Of a DNA stretch of 64,000 nt, positions 42,622 to 52,053 are shown in pieces (position 1 is the first letter of the stretch; every line of letters starts with the position of its first letter). The DNA comes from Candidatus Microbacterium phytovorans (GTDB lineage: Bacteria; Actinomycetota; Actinomycetes; Actinomycetales; Microbacteriaceae). Both the position numbers and the translations under genes were made by a program. Location of the stretch: NCBI GenBank assembly GCA_029202445.1, contig CP119321.1:2418001-2482000 (forward strand). Reading direction: 5' to 3'. A model generated the notes under the pieces. The model was not told where the DNA came from, searched no databases, and saw nothing but the letters and a program-made list of their open reading frames with translations.

Positions 42622-43413
42622 TCAGCCGGCGAGGAACTCCAGCGCGGCGGCGCGGAACACACGTGATCCCGGCGCGTTGAAGTGGTGCCGGTCGGGGATC
42701 TCGAGGAACTGCCCCCCTGGGCACGCGGCCGCGAGAGCGCGCGAGCCCTCGATGATCGCGTCGAGGGTGCCCGTCGCGAACAGCACCGGCTGGTGCGGCG
42801 CGTGGGCTGGGTCGGGGTCGGCCTGCTTCGACTCGCGCAGCCCGGTGGCGATCGCCAGAAGGGCCCGTAAGTCGTTCCCCGGCACGCGCTCGGTGAGGCG
42901 GATGTAGTTCTGGGTCACGGCATCCGTCACGGGGGTGCCGTGGTCGGCGAGCGCGCGCACCTGGTCGAGGTCGAGACGGGCGAGGGGGATGCCGTCGGGC
43001 ACCCCGCCCAGCACGGCGCGGGGGATGCGGGGGGCGATGTCCTGCAGCACCTCCCACCCGACGCGGGCACCGAGCGAGTAGCCGACGTAGCGCGCCTCGT
43101 CGACGAGGTAGGTGTCGAGCAGCGCTTCGACGTCTCCGGCCAGCTGCCGCAGGCGGTAGTCACGGGCGTCGTGGGGCTTGTCGCTGGCACCGTGGCCGCG
43201 CTGGTCGAGCGCGAGCACCCGATAGCCCGCGCGCTGCAGGTCGCGCACCCACCCGGTGCTGACCCAGTTGTCCTTCGTGCTCGAGGCGAACCCGTGCACC
43301 ATGACGACCGTCGGCTGATCCTCGTCACCCCACGAGTAGGTGGCGATGCGATGGCCCTCGCCGACCATGATGTACTGCGGGTCGGGCATCTCGGTCAGCT
43401 GGGGGAGATTCAC
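42622..43413 (-). CDS. Alpha/beta-fold hydrolase
   Basis: 263 aa. Oxyanion strand TVVMVHGFASSTKDNW, nucleophile elbow YVGYSLGARVG (Ser in G-Y-S-L-G), acid region LFATGTLDAII and catalytic His in DRHHFNAPGS. GTG 43413 gives MNLPQLTEMPDPQYIM. Resembles esterases and carboxylester hydrolases; substrate unknown. Follows the MATE gene by 47 bp on the same strand and may share its message. Confidence 0.88.
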   Translation of the reverse strand: MNLPQLTEMPDPQYIMVGEGHRIATYSWGDEDQPTVVMVHGFASSTKDNWVSTGWVRDLQRAGYRVLALDQRGHGASDKPHDARDYRLRQLAGDVEALLDTYLVDEARYVGYSLGARVGWEVLQDIAPRIPRAVLGGVPDGIPLARLDLDQVRALADHGTPVTDAVTQNYIRLTERVPGNDLRALLAIATGLRESKQADPDPAHAPHQPVLFATGTLDAIIEGSRALAAACPGGQFLEIPDRHHFNAPGSRVFRAAALEFLAG

Positions 43414-43460
43414 ACCCCCGATTCTGCACCCGCCCGCAACCCGCCCGCGCCCCCGCGAGC

Positions 43461-44993
43461 TCAGCGCCGCCGACTGCCCTCCCGGCGGACTCCGCGGCGG
43501 GTGAACACCCGGACCAGGTGGGCGCGGGTCGCCGTGGCGGCCGCGGCCGGCTGCTGCGGGAGCGCGATCGGCTGCGTGACGATCGCGTCGACGACCATCG
43601 AGCCGTCGCTCGGACCGATGACGGGGATGGCGGCGGTGGGTGTCGGCACGGCGGGCGTCACCGGCATCCGTGCCAGGCTCCGGTGCGCGCGCACGTACGC
43701 CGGGATGAGGATGACGACCGCGCCGAACCAGGCCAGGGGGTTGCTCCAGGCGACGCCGACGAACCCGAACCAGGCTCCCAGCACGACCGCGGCTCCCGTG
43801 CGTGCGAACAGCTCGACGACACCGGTGACGGTGGGGATCATCGTGTGGCCGAGTCCCTGCAGCGCGCCCCGCAGGATGAACAGCACGGCGAGCGCGGAGT
43901 ACGTGGCGCCGTTGATGATGAGCATGAGCGCCGCGAGGTCGACGACCTCGTCGGAGCCGTCGCCGACGAACAGGCGCACGATGCCGGCGCCGAAGAGGAT
44001 GAGCAGCGCGCCGAGCACGACCGCCGCCCCGAGCGCCAGCCATGTGGCCTGCACGACGCCGCGGCGGATGCGGTCGGGGCGTCCGCCGCCGTGGTTCTGC
44101 GCGACGAACATCGACGTGGCGAGGCCGAGCGACATGAGCAGCGCGACCGCGAGGCCGTCGACCCGGGATGCCGTCGTGTACGCCGCGACGGAGGCCGCAC
44201 CCTGCTCGTTGAGCGCGACCTGCACCGCGAGGGTTCCGATCGCGATGATCGAAGCCTGGAACCCCATCGGCAGGCCGAGGCGCAGGTGCTCGGCCAGATC
44301 GGCGCGCGTCACGCGCCAGTCGTGGCGGCGCACGTGGAGCACCGGCACACGGCGGCGCACGTACTCGAGGCACAGGAGCACGGAGACCGCCTGCGACAGG
44401 ACCGTCGCCAGCGCCGCCCCGGCGACACCCCAGCCCCACGGACCCACCATGAGCACGACGAGTCCGACGTTCAGCACGCACGCGAGCGTCAGGAAGACGA
44501 GGGGCGTGCGGGAGTCGCCGATGGCGCGGATGATCGCCGAGAGGAAGTTGAAGAACATCATCGTGCTCGCGCCGAGGAAGCTGATCTGCGCGAAGACGAC
44601 GGCATCCTCCATGAGTTCCGTCGGCGTCTGGAGCAGTTCGAGGCCGGGGCGGGCCAGCATGGGGGCGAAGAGCGTGAGCACGACGCTCGTGATGCCCGTG
44701 AGCACCGCGCCGGAGGCGACCGACCGACGCACGGCCGCGTGATCCTGCGCGCCGAAGGCTCGGGCGGTCGGGATCGCGAAGCCCGACGTGAGTCCCCACG
44801 CGAACCCCAGCAGCAGGAACAGCAGACTGCCCGTCGCCCCGACCGCGGCGAGCGCGTCGACGCCGAGCCAGCGGCCCACCACGATCGCATCGGCGACCTG
44901 GTAGAGCTGCTGGACGACGTTGCCGATCAGTAGGGGCACCGAGAACGCGAGGATGACGCGCCAGGGGCTTCCGGTGGTGAGAGTGCGGGCCAT
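43461..44993 (-). CDS. MATE-family multidrug efflux transporter
   Basis: 510 aa with 12 membrane segments in two MATE half-domains (PLLIGNVVQQLYQVADAIVV at the start; SLGLATSMFVAQNHGGGRPD at the start of the second half). Exports cationic drugs in exchange for H+ or Na+. A 60-residue cytoplasmic C-terminal tail (Pro/Ala-rich, ending in Arg/Ser) is longer than usual. The 12-bp palindrome CGAATCGATTCG (45060-45071) lies about 65 bp upstream and may be an operator. Confidence 0.92.
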   Translation of the reverse strand: MARTLTTGSPWRVILAFSVPLLIGNVVQQLYQVADAIVVGRWLGVDALAAVGATGSLLFLLLGFAWGLTSGFAIPTARAFGAQDHAAVRRSVASGAVLTGITSVVLTLFAPMLARPGLELLQTPTELMEDAVVFAQISFLGASTMMFFNFLSAIIRAIGDSRTPLVFLTLACVLNVGLVVLMVGPWGWGVAGAALATVLSQAVSVLLCLEYVRRRVPVLHVRRHDWRVTRADLAEHLRLGLPMGFQASIIAIGTLAVQVALNEQGAASVAAYTTASRVDGLAVALLMSLGLATSMFVAQNHGGGRPDRIRRGVVQATWLALGAAVVLGALLILFGAGIVRLFVGDGSDEVVDLAALMLIINGATYSALAVLFILRGALQGLGHTMIPTVTGVVELFARTGAAVVLGAWFGFVGVAWSNPLAWFGAVVILIPAYVRAHRSLARMPVTPAVPTPTAAIPVIGPSDGSMVVDAIVTQPIALPQQPAAAATATRAHLVRVFTRRGVRREGSRRR

Positions 44994-45059
44994 GCGGATG
45001 CTTCCAGGACGAGAAGGGAAGAAGGGGATGCCGTCGCGAACGCGACCCGAACAGTCTAT

Positions 45060-45071
45060 CGAATCGATTCG
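45060..45071. promoter_or_regulatory. 12-bp palindrome upstream of the MATE gene
   Basis: CGAATCGATTCG, a perfect palindrome 67 bp before the MATE start codon and 44 bp beyond the end of the next gene. Candidate operator for a dimeric regulator; no regulator gene is adjacent. Confidence 0.4.
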
Positions 45072-45114
45072 GGCGCGGGGAAGGGGAACGGCCTCGATGA
45101 GTCCCCCCGACGCC

Positions 45115-46035
45115 CTACCGCGCTGCGCTCAACGCGGTACTGACGATCGCCCGCAACGTCGCCCGCAACGGCGCGGCGCGTTCGGCGAAGCCTCGCTGCT
45201 GCGCGACGTACTCGGCCTTCCCCTCCGCGGTCTCGATCGCCACCGGCGCGTATCCCCAGTCGGCGAGGTCGTAGGGAGAGGCGCGCATGTCGAGCGTGCG
45301 GATGTCGCGCGCGAGCTCGAACGCGTCGAGCAGCACGTCGCCGGGCACGAGCGGACCGAGCTTGACGGCCCATTTGTAGAGGTCCATGTTCGCGTGGAGA
45401 CACCCCGGCTGCTCGTTCGCCGCCTGCGTCTCCCGCGACAACGGCGCACGGTTGCGCGGCACGGCGTCGGGGGTGAAGAAGCGGAACGCGTCGAAATGGG
45501 TGCACCCGAGCGCGTGCGCATCGACGACGGCATCCGTCTCGTCCTGTCCGAGCCGGAGCGGCACGGGATGCCGATGCGTTCCCTGCCGGTAGACCATCGC
45601 CCACTCGTGCAGCCCGAAGCACCCGAACTGCGCGCGTCGGCTCTCCGTCGCCCGGAGGATGCCGGCGATGCCGCGCAGCATGAGCTCCTTCTCCCCCGCG
45701 AACCCCGCGACATCGACGACGACGTCGTCACCGTCGACGCGGTACCCCCGCCAGTGCGCGCGGGCGGTGGCCGCGGCATCCCCGAGTCGCACTCCCCCGC
45801 CCGGATGCCAGCGGCGCAGCACCGACGGCTTGTAGCTGTAGTAGGTGTACAGGAAGTCGTCGACGGGATGCGTGAGGCCGCGGGCGGCGCGCTCGCGGCG
45901 CCCGGCGGTCAGCAGGTCGGCGCGCTCCGCGTGCAGACGTTCCCGCTCGCGCCAGAGTGCGGGTTCGACCACCTCGACCACCTCGCCGGAAGACGCGTCG
46001 GCGAACGCGGCGAGGACGGTGGCGGAAGCGGGCAC
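45115..46035 (-). CDS. Conserved actinobacterial protein, often annotated 3-methyladenine DNA glycosylase
   Basis: 306 aa, conserved across actinobacteria with blocks HPVDDFLYTYYSYKPSVLRRWHPG, RRAQFGCFGLHEWAMVYR, LGCTHFDAFRFF, QPGCLHANMDLYKWA and RTLDMRASPYDL. I see no helix-hairpin-helix or other glycosylase signature, so the DNA glycosylase name is doubtful; His/Asp/Cys conservation could suit a metalloenzyme. GTG 46035. Function unknown. Confidence 0.8.
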   Translation of the reverse strand: MPASATVLAAFADASSGEVVEVVEPALWRERERLHAERADLLTAGRRERAARGLTHPVDDFLYTYYSYKPSVLRRWHPGGGVRLGDAAATARAHWRGYRVDGDDVVVDVAGFAGEKELMLRGIAGILRATESRRAQFGCFGLHEWAMVYRQGTHRHPVPLRLGQDETDAVVDAHALGCTHFDAFRFFTPDAVPRNRAPLSRETQAANEQPGCLHANMDLYKWAVKLGPLVPGDVLLDAFELARDIRTLDMRASPYDLADWGYAPVAIETAEGKAEYVAQQRGFAERAAPLRATLRAIVSTALSAAR

Positions 46036-46105
46036 GCCACGAGGATACGCGGCGGGGCCGCGCGTGCCGTAAGTTGGCTCCGCCGGAAAACACTCGGGGG
46101 TCACT

Positions 46106-47020
46106 GTGTCCGTTGGTCTGCTCGCCGTCGTCGACGACATCCTCAGTGCTGCGCTCAAGGCGTCGGCGAAGTCGGCGGGTGTCGTGATCGACGACGCCGC
46201 CGTCACTCCGCAGTACGTGCAGGGCATCACCCCCGCCCGCGAACTCCCGGTCGTCGGCAAGATCGCCCTCGGGTCGCTCGCGAACAAGTTCCTGCTCATC
46301 ATCCCCGCGGCGATGCTGCTGACGGCCTTCGCTCCGTGGGTGCTGCCGTGGCTGCTCATCGTCGGCGGTGCGTACCTCTGCTTCGAGGGCGCCGAGAAGG
46401 TGCTCGAGTGGTTCGGGTTCCACCACGGCCACGAAGACGAGGGCGGTCGCGACGAGAAGCGGCTCGTGGCCGGCGCGATCCGCACCGACCTCATCCTCTC
46501 CACCGAGATCATGCTGATCTCGCTGTCCAACATCGACCCCGACCTGAGCGTGTGGATGCGGCTCGCCGTGCTCGCCCTGATCGCCCTGCTGATGACCGGC
46601 CTCGTCTACGGCGCTGTCGCCCTCCTCGTGAAGATCGACGACATCGGACTGCGGATGGCCAAGAACCCGTCGCGTCGGGTGCGCCACACCGGGACGCGCA
46701 TCGTCCGGTCGATGCCGGTCGTCTTCCGCGTCATCAGCATCGTCGGCACGGTCGCGATGCTCTGGGTCGGCGGTCATCTCCTCCTCGTCAACCTCGGCGA
46801 GGTCGGCTGGCACTTCCCCGTCGACGTGCTGCACGGCGTCGAGCACGCGCTCGAGCCGCTCGGCGGATTCATCGTCTGGCTGGGCGACACGGCCGTGTCG
46901 GCCGTCGCGGGGCTGGCGGCGGGACTCGTGATCGTCGGGGTCGTGCTCGGCGTCGCGAGGCTGTTCGGCCGTCGCCCGTCGTTCTCCGAGGGCGGCGAGG
47001 CCCCGAACTCCGCGCATTGA
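46106..47020 (+). CDS. DUF808-family membrane protein
   Basis: 304 aa. Begins VGLLAVVDDILSAALKASAKSAG, the DUF808 N-terminus (normally preceded by LLDDIA), followed by about five membrane segments; KRLVAGAIRTDLILSTEIML is the best-conserved internal block. Function unknown, proposed to be membrane integrity or transport-related. GTG start at 46106. Followed after 34 bp by a serine hydrolase gene on the same strand. Confidence 0.88.
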   Translation: MSVGLLAVVDDILSAALKASAKSAGVVIDDAAVTPQYVQGITPARELPVVGKIALGSLANKFLLIIPAAMLLTAFAPWVLPWLLIVGGAYLCFEGAEKVLEWFGFHHGHEDEGGRDEKRLVAGAIRTDLILSTEIMLISLSNIDPDLSVWMRLAVLALIALLMTGLVYGAVALLVKIDDIGLRMAKNPSRRVRHTGTRIVRSMPVVFRVISIVGTVAMLWVGGHLLLVNLGEVGWHFPVDVLHGVEHALEPLGGFIVWLGDTAVSAVAGLAAGLVIVGVVLGVARLFGRRPSFSEGGEAPNSAH

Positions 47021-47054
47021 GCCCGGGCGGCTCGGTCCGGGGCAGACTGGGAGT

Positions 47055-48449
47055 ATGACTTCCCCCGTGCCCCCGGCCGCCGTCCTCGCTCTCACCGAGA
47101 GCCTGTCGTCCGAAGGGCTCGACCCGCACGCCCTCGTCGTCGCGCGTCACGGCGAGGTCGTCGCCTCGCACGCGTGGACGCCGTGGGCGATCGACCGGCC
47201 GGCGCTGTCGTACTCGGCATCCAAGACCTTCACCTCGCTCGCCATCGGACTGCTCGAGGCCGAGGGGCGGCTCACGCTCGACGCGTCGGCGGGCGACCTC
47301 CTCGGACTGCCGAACCCGCACGGCATCACCGTGCGTCACCTGCTGACGATGAACACGGGCCACAACACATCGCAGATCGAGGCCTTCGGCTTCGACGTGG
47401 CGGCGCTCCTGTCCACCCCGCCCGCGGCGACCCCGGGCACGGCGTTCGCGTACAACTCGGATGCCACGTACGCGCTGTCGTGCATCGTCACGGCTCTCAC
47501 GGGTGAGCAGCTGACCGACTACCTCCGTCCGCGACTGCTCGATCCGCTCGGTATCGGCCGGCGCTGGATGACGCCGGTGCGCGGTGTCGATCTCGGCGCA
47601 TCGGGCTTCCACCTCACCACCGAGGACCTCGCGCGTCTCGGCATCATGCTCGGTGACGGCGGGCGCTTCGCGGGCGTGCAGGTCGTGCCGGCCTCGTACA
47701 TCGACGAACTGTCGCGGGCGTGGTCGGATACGCGAGACCCCGCGCAACCGGACGATCCCGACAACGACTGGACCTACGGGTACGGGTATCAGGTCTGGCG
47801 CGGTCGCGAGGGCTTCCGGGTCGACGGCGCCTACGGGCAGTTCGCCGTCGTGCTCCCCGAGCGCGGCCTCGTGATCGCCTACCAGGGCGCGACGCTCGAT
47901 ACGCAGCGCACGATGCGCGCGTTCTGGCGCTTCGCCGAGGCGGTCGAGGTGGCCGATGCGGCGGCGGGGGCCGACACCGCAGCGCGTGCGGAACCGGGCA
48001 GCGTGGGCGCGTCCGACGCGTGGGACTCCCGCTCCTCCCTCGCACCGGCGCCGGACGGGACCATGGATGCCACGGGGGCGCTCCTCGACGACACCCGCGC
48101 CGGTTGGAGCCTCACCCTCCCGCCCACCGTCACCGGCGGGGCCGCGCAGACGTTCGCCGTCGGGGCCGCGGGATGGACCCGCACCGTCCTCGACCTCCCG
48201 GCCCCGGCCGATACGGCACCGCCGGTCGTCACCGTCCGCCCGGCCGAGGCGGGAGCCGTCGTCGTGGTCGAGGCGCGCGGCGAAGCGGATGCCGACGGCA
48301 TCCTCGTCCACGTCGTGGTCGCCACGTCACCGCACCGCCTGATCGTGCGCCGCGGCGGGAACGGCGAGATCACCGCCGCATGGCACACCGTGCCGCTGGG
48401 CGGTGGGACCCTCGCCACCGTGGCCGTGCCGGCGTGGGTCGCGGAGTGA
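47055..48449 (+). CDS. Serine hydrolase, beta-lactamase/DD-peptidase superfamily
   Basis: 464 aa. Active-site S-A-S-K at residues 54-57 (YSASKTFTSLAIG), second motif YNSDATYAL near residue 135 (Y-N), third motif region DGAYGQFAVVLPERGL. C-terminal 120 residues form a separate beta-rich domain rich in Thr/Val. No signal peptide, so it is cytoplasmic or exported by an unusual route. Could be an esterase, amidase or penicillin-binding-protein relative; the YxN tyrosine favours the class C / EstB type. Confidence 0.87.
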   Translation: MTSPVPPAAVLALTESLSSEGLDPHALVVARHGEVVASHAWTPWAIDRPALSYSASKTFTSLAIGLLEAEGRLTLDASAGDLLGLPNPHGITVRHLLTMNTGHNTSQIEAFGFDVAALLSTPPAATPGTAFAYNSDATYALSCIVTALTGEQLTDYLRPRLLDPLGIGRRWMTPVRGVDLGASGFHLTTEDLARLGIMLGDGGRFAGVQVVPASYIDELSRAWSDTRDPAQPDDPDNDWTYGYGYQVWRGREGFRVDGAYGQFAVVLPERGLVIAYQGATLDTQRTMRAFWRFAEAVEVADAAAGADTAARAEPGSVGASDAWDSRSSLAPAPDGTMDATGALLDDTRAGWSLTLPPTVTGGAAQTFAVGAAGWTRTVLDLPAPADTAPPVVTVRPAEAGAVVVVEARGEADADGILVHVVVATSPHRLIVRRGGNGEITAAWHTVPLGGGTLATVAVPAWVAE

Positions 48450-48486
48450 CCGCCGCGCGCCGCCCGCGCGCGTAGGCTCGTTCGTC

Positions 48487-49026
48487 ATGGCCATCGGCGC
48501 GACTCTGCACACCTTCACCGTCCAGCTCGCCGATGTCGATCGCGGCGTGTACGAGGAGTTGCCGCTGCGCGTGGCGCGGCATCCGTCCGAGACCGACGCA
48601 TTCATGATGACGCGCGTGCTCGCCTATTGCCTCGAGTACGAGGAGGGCATCGCGTTCAGCGACGGGATCGCCGCGACCGACGAGCCGGCCGTATCGGTGC
48701 GCGATCTCACGGGCCGCCTGCTCGCGTGGATCGAAGTCGGTGCCCCAGACGCCGCGCGCCTCCACCGCGGCAGCAGCGCGGCCGAGCGCACGGCCGTCTA
48801 CACCCACCGCGACCCGGACAAGGTCGCCGCGCTGTGGGCGGGGAAGCGCATCCATCGCGCCGATCAGGTGCTGCTGCACAGCTTCGAGCCCGGCTTCGTC
48901 GAGGCCGCGGCGGCTCTCGTGGAACGTCGCAACGAGATGACCCTGTCGGTGACGGAGCGTCGCGCGTATCTCGACCTCAACGGCACGGCGCTGACGTCGG
49001 CGATCGAGACGCGCGCCGCGCAGTAG
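48487..49026 (+). CDS. YaeQ-family protein
   Basis: 179 aa, PF07152. MAIGATLHTFTVQLADVDRG at the start, ETDAFMMTRVLAYCLEYEEGIAFS and the AYLDLNG end are diagnostic. Fold resembles PD-(D/E)xK nucleases (EGIAFSDG ... D...WIEVG with E and D/K-type positions). Role unclear; E. coli YaeQ compensates loss of RfaH. Leaderless-looking start with TAGGCT about 10 bp upstream. Confidence 0.9.
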   Translation: MAIGATLHTFTVQLADVDRGVYEELPLRVARHPSETDAFMMTRVLAYCLEYEEGIAFSDGIAATDEPAVSVRDLTGRLLAWIEVGAPDAARLHRGSSAAERTAVYTHRDPDKVAALWAGKRIHRADQVLLHSFEPGFVEAAAALVERRNEMTLSVTERRAYLDLNGTALTSAIETRAAQ

Positions 49027-49539
49027 GGCGGGGCCGAACGTTCGCCCCCGCGAGGTTCCTGGCCCCGGAAAACAGAAGAACCCCGGCGCGCATTCCCTCC
49101 CCCGGGACCGCGAGCCGAGGCTCTTCTTCGTTGCTGTGGGCCAGAGCCCAAGTCAATGTGTCGGGCGCTTCTTCCGCTCTCCCCCCAGAGAACCGAAGCG
49201 CTTAACGCATTGGTTTCACGGTACCCCGGGCCGCAGGTGCCGACGGCGCACTTCGAGGTTTTCGACGGCTTTCTTTGGGGAAACCTGAGCTTCCCGACGG
49301 GACGCTGGAGCGGAGGGGAAGGGGCGGTCGGCAACCCTGGGAAAGCTCCCGACCGCCCACCGGCTGACCACCCACACCCGGGGATCGTCCGGCGAGTGCC
49401 GCCACTCCCCCCGGAGTAGGCGCCCACCTCCACGGGAAGAGGCGAGCAGGCCCAGAAACGGCACTCGCAGAAGAAGACGGAGCACACCCCGAAACATGAC
49501 GGGATTTCGCAGAATTTTCTTCGGCGTTACCGTGTGCAC
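49027..49539. other. 513-bp non-coding region with several hairpins
   Basis: Contents: CGAACGTTCG inverted repeat with flanking G4/C4 arms (49030-49049); a long hairpin whose arms AGAAGAACCCCGGC and GCCGAGGCTCTTCT pair at 12 of 14 positions (49074-49127); and GGGCGGTCGG/CCGACCGCCC (49322-49358). No T tracts. No tRNA, SRP RNA, RNase P or riboswitch consensus could be matched. The region differs in texture from the core genes and may carry an unrecognised structured RNA. Confidence 0.55.
49322..49358. repeat. 10-bp perfect inverted repeat in the non-coding region
   Basis: GGGCGGTCGG (49322-49331) pairs perfectly with CCGACCGCCC (49349-49358) around a 17-base loop. No U tract follows, so a Rho-independent terminator is unlikely. 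Confidence 0.8.
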
Positions 49540-49998
49540 ATGAGCACGTACATCGTCACCCGATCGATCGAGACCTCCGCATCGCCCTCCCGCGTTCACG
49601 CTTTCGTCGATGACTTCCGCCACTGGGCCGCGTGGTCGCCCTGGGAAGACCTCGACCCGTCGATGCGTCGTGCCTACAGCGGCGCCGATTCGGGTGTCGG
49701 GGCGCACTACTCGTGGACCGGCGATGGCAAGGTGGGCCAGGGCGAGATGACGATCGAGTCGTCCACGCCCGAGGCCATCGGCATCCGTCTGGAGTTCATC
49801 AAGCCGTTCAAGGCCCTGTGCCCGACGCGCTTCGAGTTCACGCCGGTCGGGGAGGGCACCCGCATCAGCTGGACGATGCAGGGCGAGAACCGAGGGCTCA
49901 TGGTGGTGCTGGCGCCGCTGCTGCGCATCCAGAAGTCGATCGAGAAGGATTTCGATCGGGGTCTGGCCAAGCTGAAGGCGGTCGCCGAGTCCTCCTGA
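49540..49998 (+). CDS. SRPBCC-family (START-like) protein
   Basis: 152 aa single-domain START/Bet v1-like protein. MSTYIVTRSIETSASPSRVHAFVDDFRHWAAWSPWE at the start (the typical polyketide cyclase pattern) and RISWTMQGENRG in the C-terminal sheet. Probably binds a hydrophobic ligand; no catalytic residue can be proposed. ATG 49540. The stop codon is inside a 20-bp tandem duplication. Confidence 0.88.
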   Translation: MSTYIVTRSIETSASPSRVHAFVDDFRHWAAWSPWEDLDPSMRRAYSGADSGVGAHYSWTGDGKVGQGEMTIESSTPEAIGIRLEFIKPFKALCPTRFEFTPVGEGTRISWTMQGENRGLMVVLAPLLRIQKSIEKDFDRGLAKLKAVAESS

Positions 49999-50026
49999 CC
50001 GGAAACGAGTCCTCCTGACCGGAAAG
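49987..50026. repeat. 20-bp tandem duplication across the SRPBCC stop codon
   Basis: GAGTCCTCCTGACCGGAAAC (49987-50006) is repeated at 50007-50026 with one base changed. The first copy holds the stop TGA (49996-49998); the second repeats it 20 bp later, out of frame. Confidence 0.92.
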
Positions 50027-50129
50027 GGGGACCGGCGATCCGCGGATGATTCTGCCCTGAACGCGGACGGCATCCGCGGACAGCATGGCTCGTGACGTCC
50101 GATCGGCCGTCGCGACCCCGAGGAGCATC

Positions 50130-51068
50130 GTGCCCACCCCCATCGACATTCCCGTGCCCGACCTCCACGGAACGCGCGCCGTCGTCACCGGCGCCAGCGA
50201 CGGTGTCGGCTTCGAGATCGCCGCGCGTCTCGCGCGTGCCGGCGCGGAGCTGGTGCTGCCCGTGCGCAACCCGGCGAAAGGCGAGGATGCCGTGGCCCGG
50301 CTCCGCGAACGCACTCCGTCGGCCGCCGTCGAGCTGCTGCCGGTCGAGCTGTCCTCTCTCGCGTCGGTGGCCGACCTCGCCGCACGGTTGAACGAGGACG
50401 GCAGGCCGATCGGCATCCTCATCAACAACGCGGGTGTCATGACGCCGCCGGAGCGCGTCGTCTCACCCGACGGCTTCGAGCTCCAGCTCGCGACGAACCA
50501 CCTGGGACACGTCGCCCTGGTCGCGGGGCTCCTGCCGCTCCTGCGAGCGGGCGATGCTCGGGTCGTGAGCCAGGTCAGCATCGCGGCGGATGAGCGAGCC
50601 GTGCAGTGGGACGACCCCAACTCCGAGCGGAGTTATCACGCCATGAGCGCGTACAGCTCGTCGAAGATCCTGCTGGGCCTCGTCGCCGCAGAACTCGACC
50701 GACGGAGCCGCGCGGCCGGGTGGGGGATGCGGAGCATGCTGTCCCACCCCGGCATCACGCCGACCAACCTCCTCGCGGCCCAGCCCGGCATGGGACGCGC
50801 GGACGACACGCGGGCCGTGCGTGTCATCCGGGCGCTGTCGCGCCGCGGCATCCTGGTCGGCACCCCCGCCTCCGCAGCGCTGCCCGCCGTGCTGGCCGCG
50901 ACGAGTCCCTCGGCGGAGGGCGGTCGCCTCTACGGACCGCGGGGCTTCCGTCATCTCGGCGGGGCGCCCGCCGAGCAGAAGATGTACTCCCGGCTCACGG
51001 GTGTCGACGACGCTCGGCGGGCATGGGAGGTGACGGAACGCCTTCTCGGGATGCCGATCGGGCTGTAG
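50130..51068 (+). CDS. Short-chain dehydrogenase/reductase
   Basis: 312 aa SDR. Cofactor motif TGASDGVG (GxxxGxG), NNAG, and the catalytic pair in YSSSK; the catalytic Ser is earlier in [12 protein letters not shown] 50130 is preferred: a GAGGAG site lies 4 bases upstream and related proteins begin just before the conserved [16 protein letters not shown]; the upstream ATG 50085 has no ribosome site. The 80 bp before the following XRE regulator gene suggest that regulator controls this SDR. Confidence 0.9.
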   Translation: MPTPIDIPVPDLHGTRAVVTGASDGVGFEIAARLARAGAELVLPVRNPAKGEDAVARLRERTPSAAVELLPVELSSLASVADLAARLNEDGRPIGILINNAGVMTPPERVVSPDGFELQLATNHLGHVALVAGLLPLLRAGDARVVSQVSIAADERAVQWDDPNSERSYHAMSAYSSSKILLGLVAAELDRRSRAAGWGMRSMLSHPGITPTNLLAAQPGMGRADDTRAVRVIRALSRRGILVGTPASAALPAVLAATSPSAEGGRLYGPRGFRHLGGAPAEQKMYSRLTGVDDARRAWEVTERLLGMPIGL

Positions 51069-51150
51069 CGAGACCCCACCGCAAGGACGACCCGCAAAGG
51101 GGGATCAGCGATCCCTTGCACGGCCCTCGGCGCGAGGGAAGACTCGGGTG

Positions 51151-51999
51151 ATGGACAGACCGCAGCTCGCCGACTTCCTGCGGAAGCGGCGGGAGGCGCT
51201 GCAGCCCGAAGACGTCGGCCTCACGCGTGGTCGGCGCCGCCGCACCGCCGGGCTCCGCCGGGAGGAAGTCGCCGCATTGTCGGACATGTCGGTCGATTAC
51301 TACAGCAGGCTCGAGCAGCAGCGCGGCCCGCAACCCTCGGAGCAGATGCTCGCCGCGCTCGCCCGTGGCTTGAGGCTCACCCTCGCCGAACGCGATCACC
51401 TCTTCCGGCTCGCCGGACACACCGCTCCGGAGCGACGCGGACAGTCCGACCATGTCTCGCCCGGCCTGATGCGCGTGCTCGATCGCCTCGCCGACACCCC
51501 CGCGCAGATCATGTCAGCGCTCGGAGAAACGCTCGCGCAGACGCCACCCGCACGCGTCCTGTTCGGCGACGAAACACGCTTCGACGGTCCGTGGCGCAGC
51601 ATCGGCTACCGCTGGTTCCTGCACCCGCCGACGCGTGACGTGTACCCCGAAGCCGATCATCCCCGCCACTCGCGCGCGTTCACCGCCGACATCCGGGCCG
51701 TGTACGCCCAGCACGGCGCGACCTCCCGCGCGGGCGCCCTCGTGGCCGAACTCCTCGCCCGCAGCCCGGAGTTCGCGGAGCTGTGGGAGCAGCACGAACT
51801 CCGTGACCACCACACCCTCGACAAGAGGCTGCAGCATCCGGAGACCGGTGTCATCGAGGCGCAGTGCCAGGTGCTGGTCGATCCGGACACCGGCCAGTCG
51901 CTGCTCGTCATCACGGCGCAGCCCGGCACCGAGAGCTACGACCGGCTCAAACTTCTCGCCGTCATCGGCACCCAGCGGATGACGGCCGACGTCGAGTAG
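51151..51999 (+). CDS. XRE-family regulator with MmyB-like ligand domain
   Basis: 282 aa. HTH near residues 30-65 (RTAGLRREEVAALSDMSVDYYSRLEQ, then GPQPSEQMLAALARGL), followed by the MmyB-like domain (about 100-280) that binds a fatty acid or similar lipid. Such regulators commonly sit next to an SDR or other oxidoreductase they control. GTG 51148 overlaps as an alternative start one codon earlier. Confidence 0.9.
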   Translation: MDRPQLADFLRKRREALQPEDVGLTRGRRRRTAGLRREEVAALSDMSVDYYSRLEQQRGPQPSEQMLAALARGLRLTLAERDHLFRLAGHTAPERRGQSDHVSPGLMRVLDRLADTPAQIMSALGETLAQTPPARVLFGDETRFDGPWRSIGYRWFLHPPTRDVYPEADHPRHSRAFTADIRAVYAQHGATSRAGALVAELLARSPEFAELWEQHELRDHHTLDKRLQHPETGVIEAQCQVLVDPDTGQSLLVITAQPGTESYDRLKLLAVIGTQRMTADVE

Positions 52000-52011
52000 C
52001 GGTGACCGTGC

Positions 52012-52052
52012 GGATGATCGTCGTGGGATTCAGTCCGGCTGATGCGCACCCT
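52012..52052. repeat. 41-bp direct repeat, copy 1
   Basis: GGATGATCGTCGTGGGATTC and the next 21 bases match 52695-52735 with three differences. Ends just before the stop codon (52054) of the septum-formation lipoprotein gene. Confidence 0.85.
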
Positions 52053-52053
52053 G

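Noticed and set aside
45115..46035. Name '3-methyladenine DNA glycosylase'
   Set aside because: No helix-hairpin-helix or glycosylase signature could be seen; kept as a conserved protein of unknown function.
49074..49358. Possible c-di-AMP or glycine riboswitch
   Set aside because: The conserved GGGGCAACCC, GUGAAUC and glycine-core sequences are absent; only generic hairpins are present.
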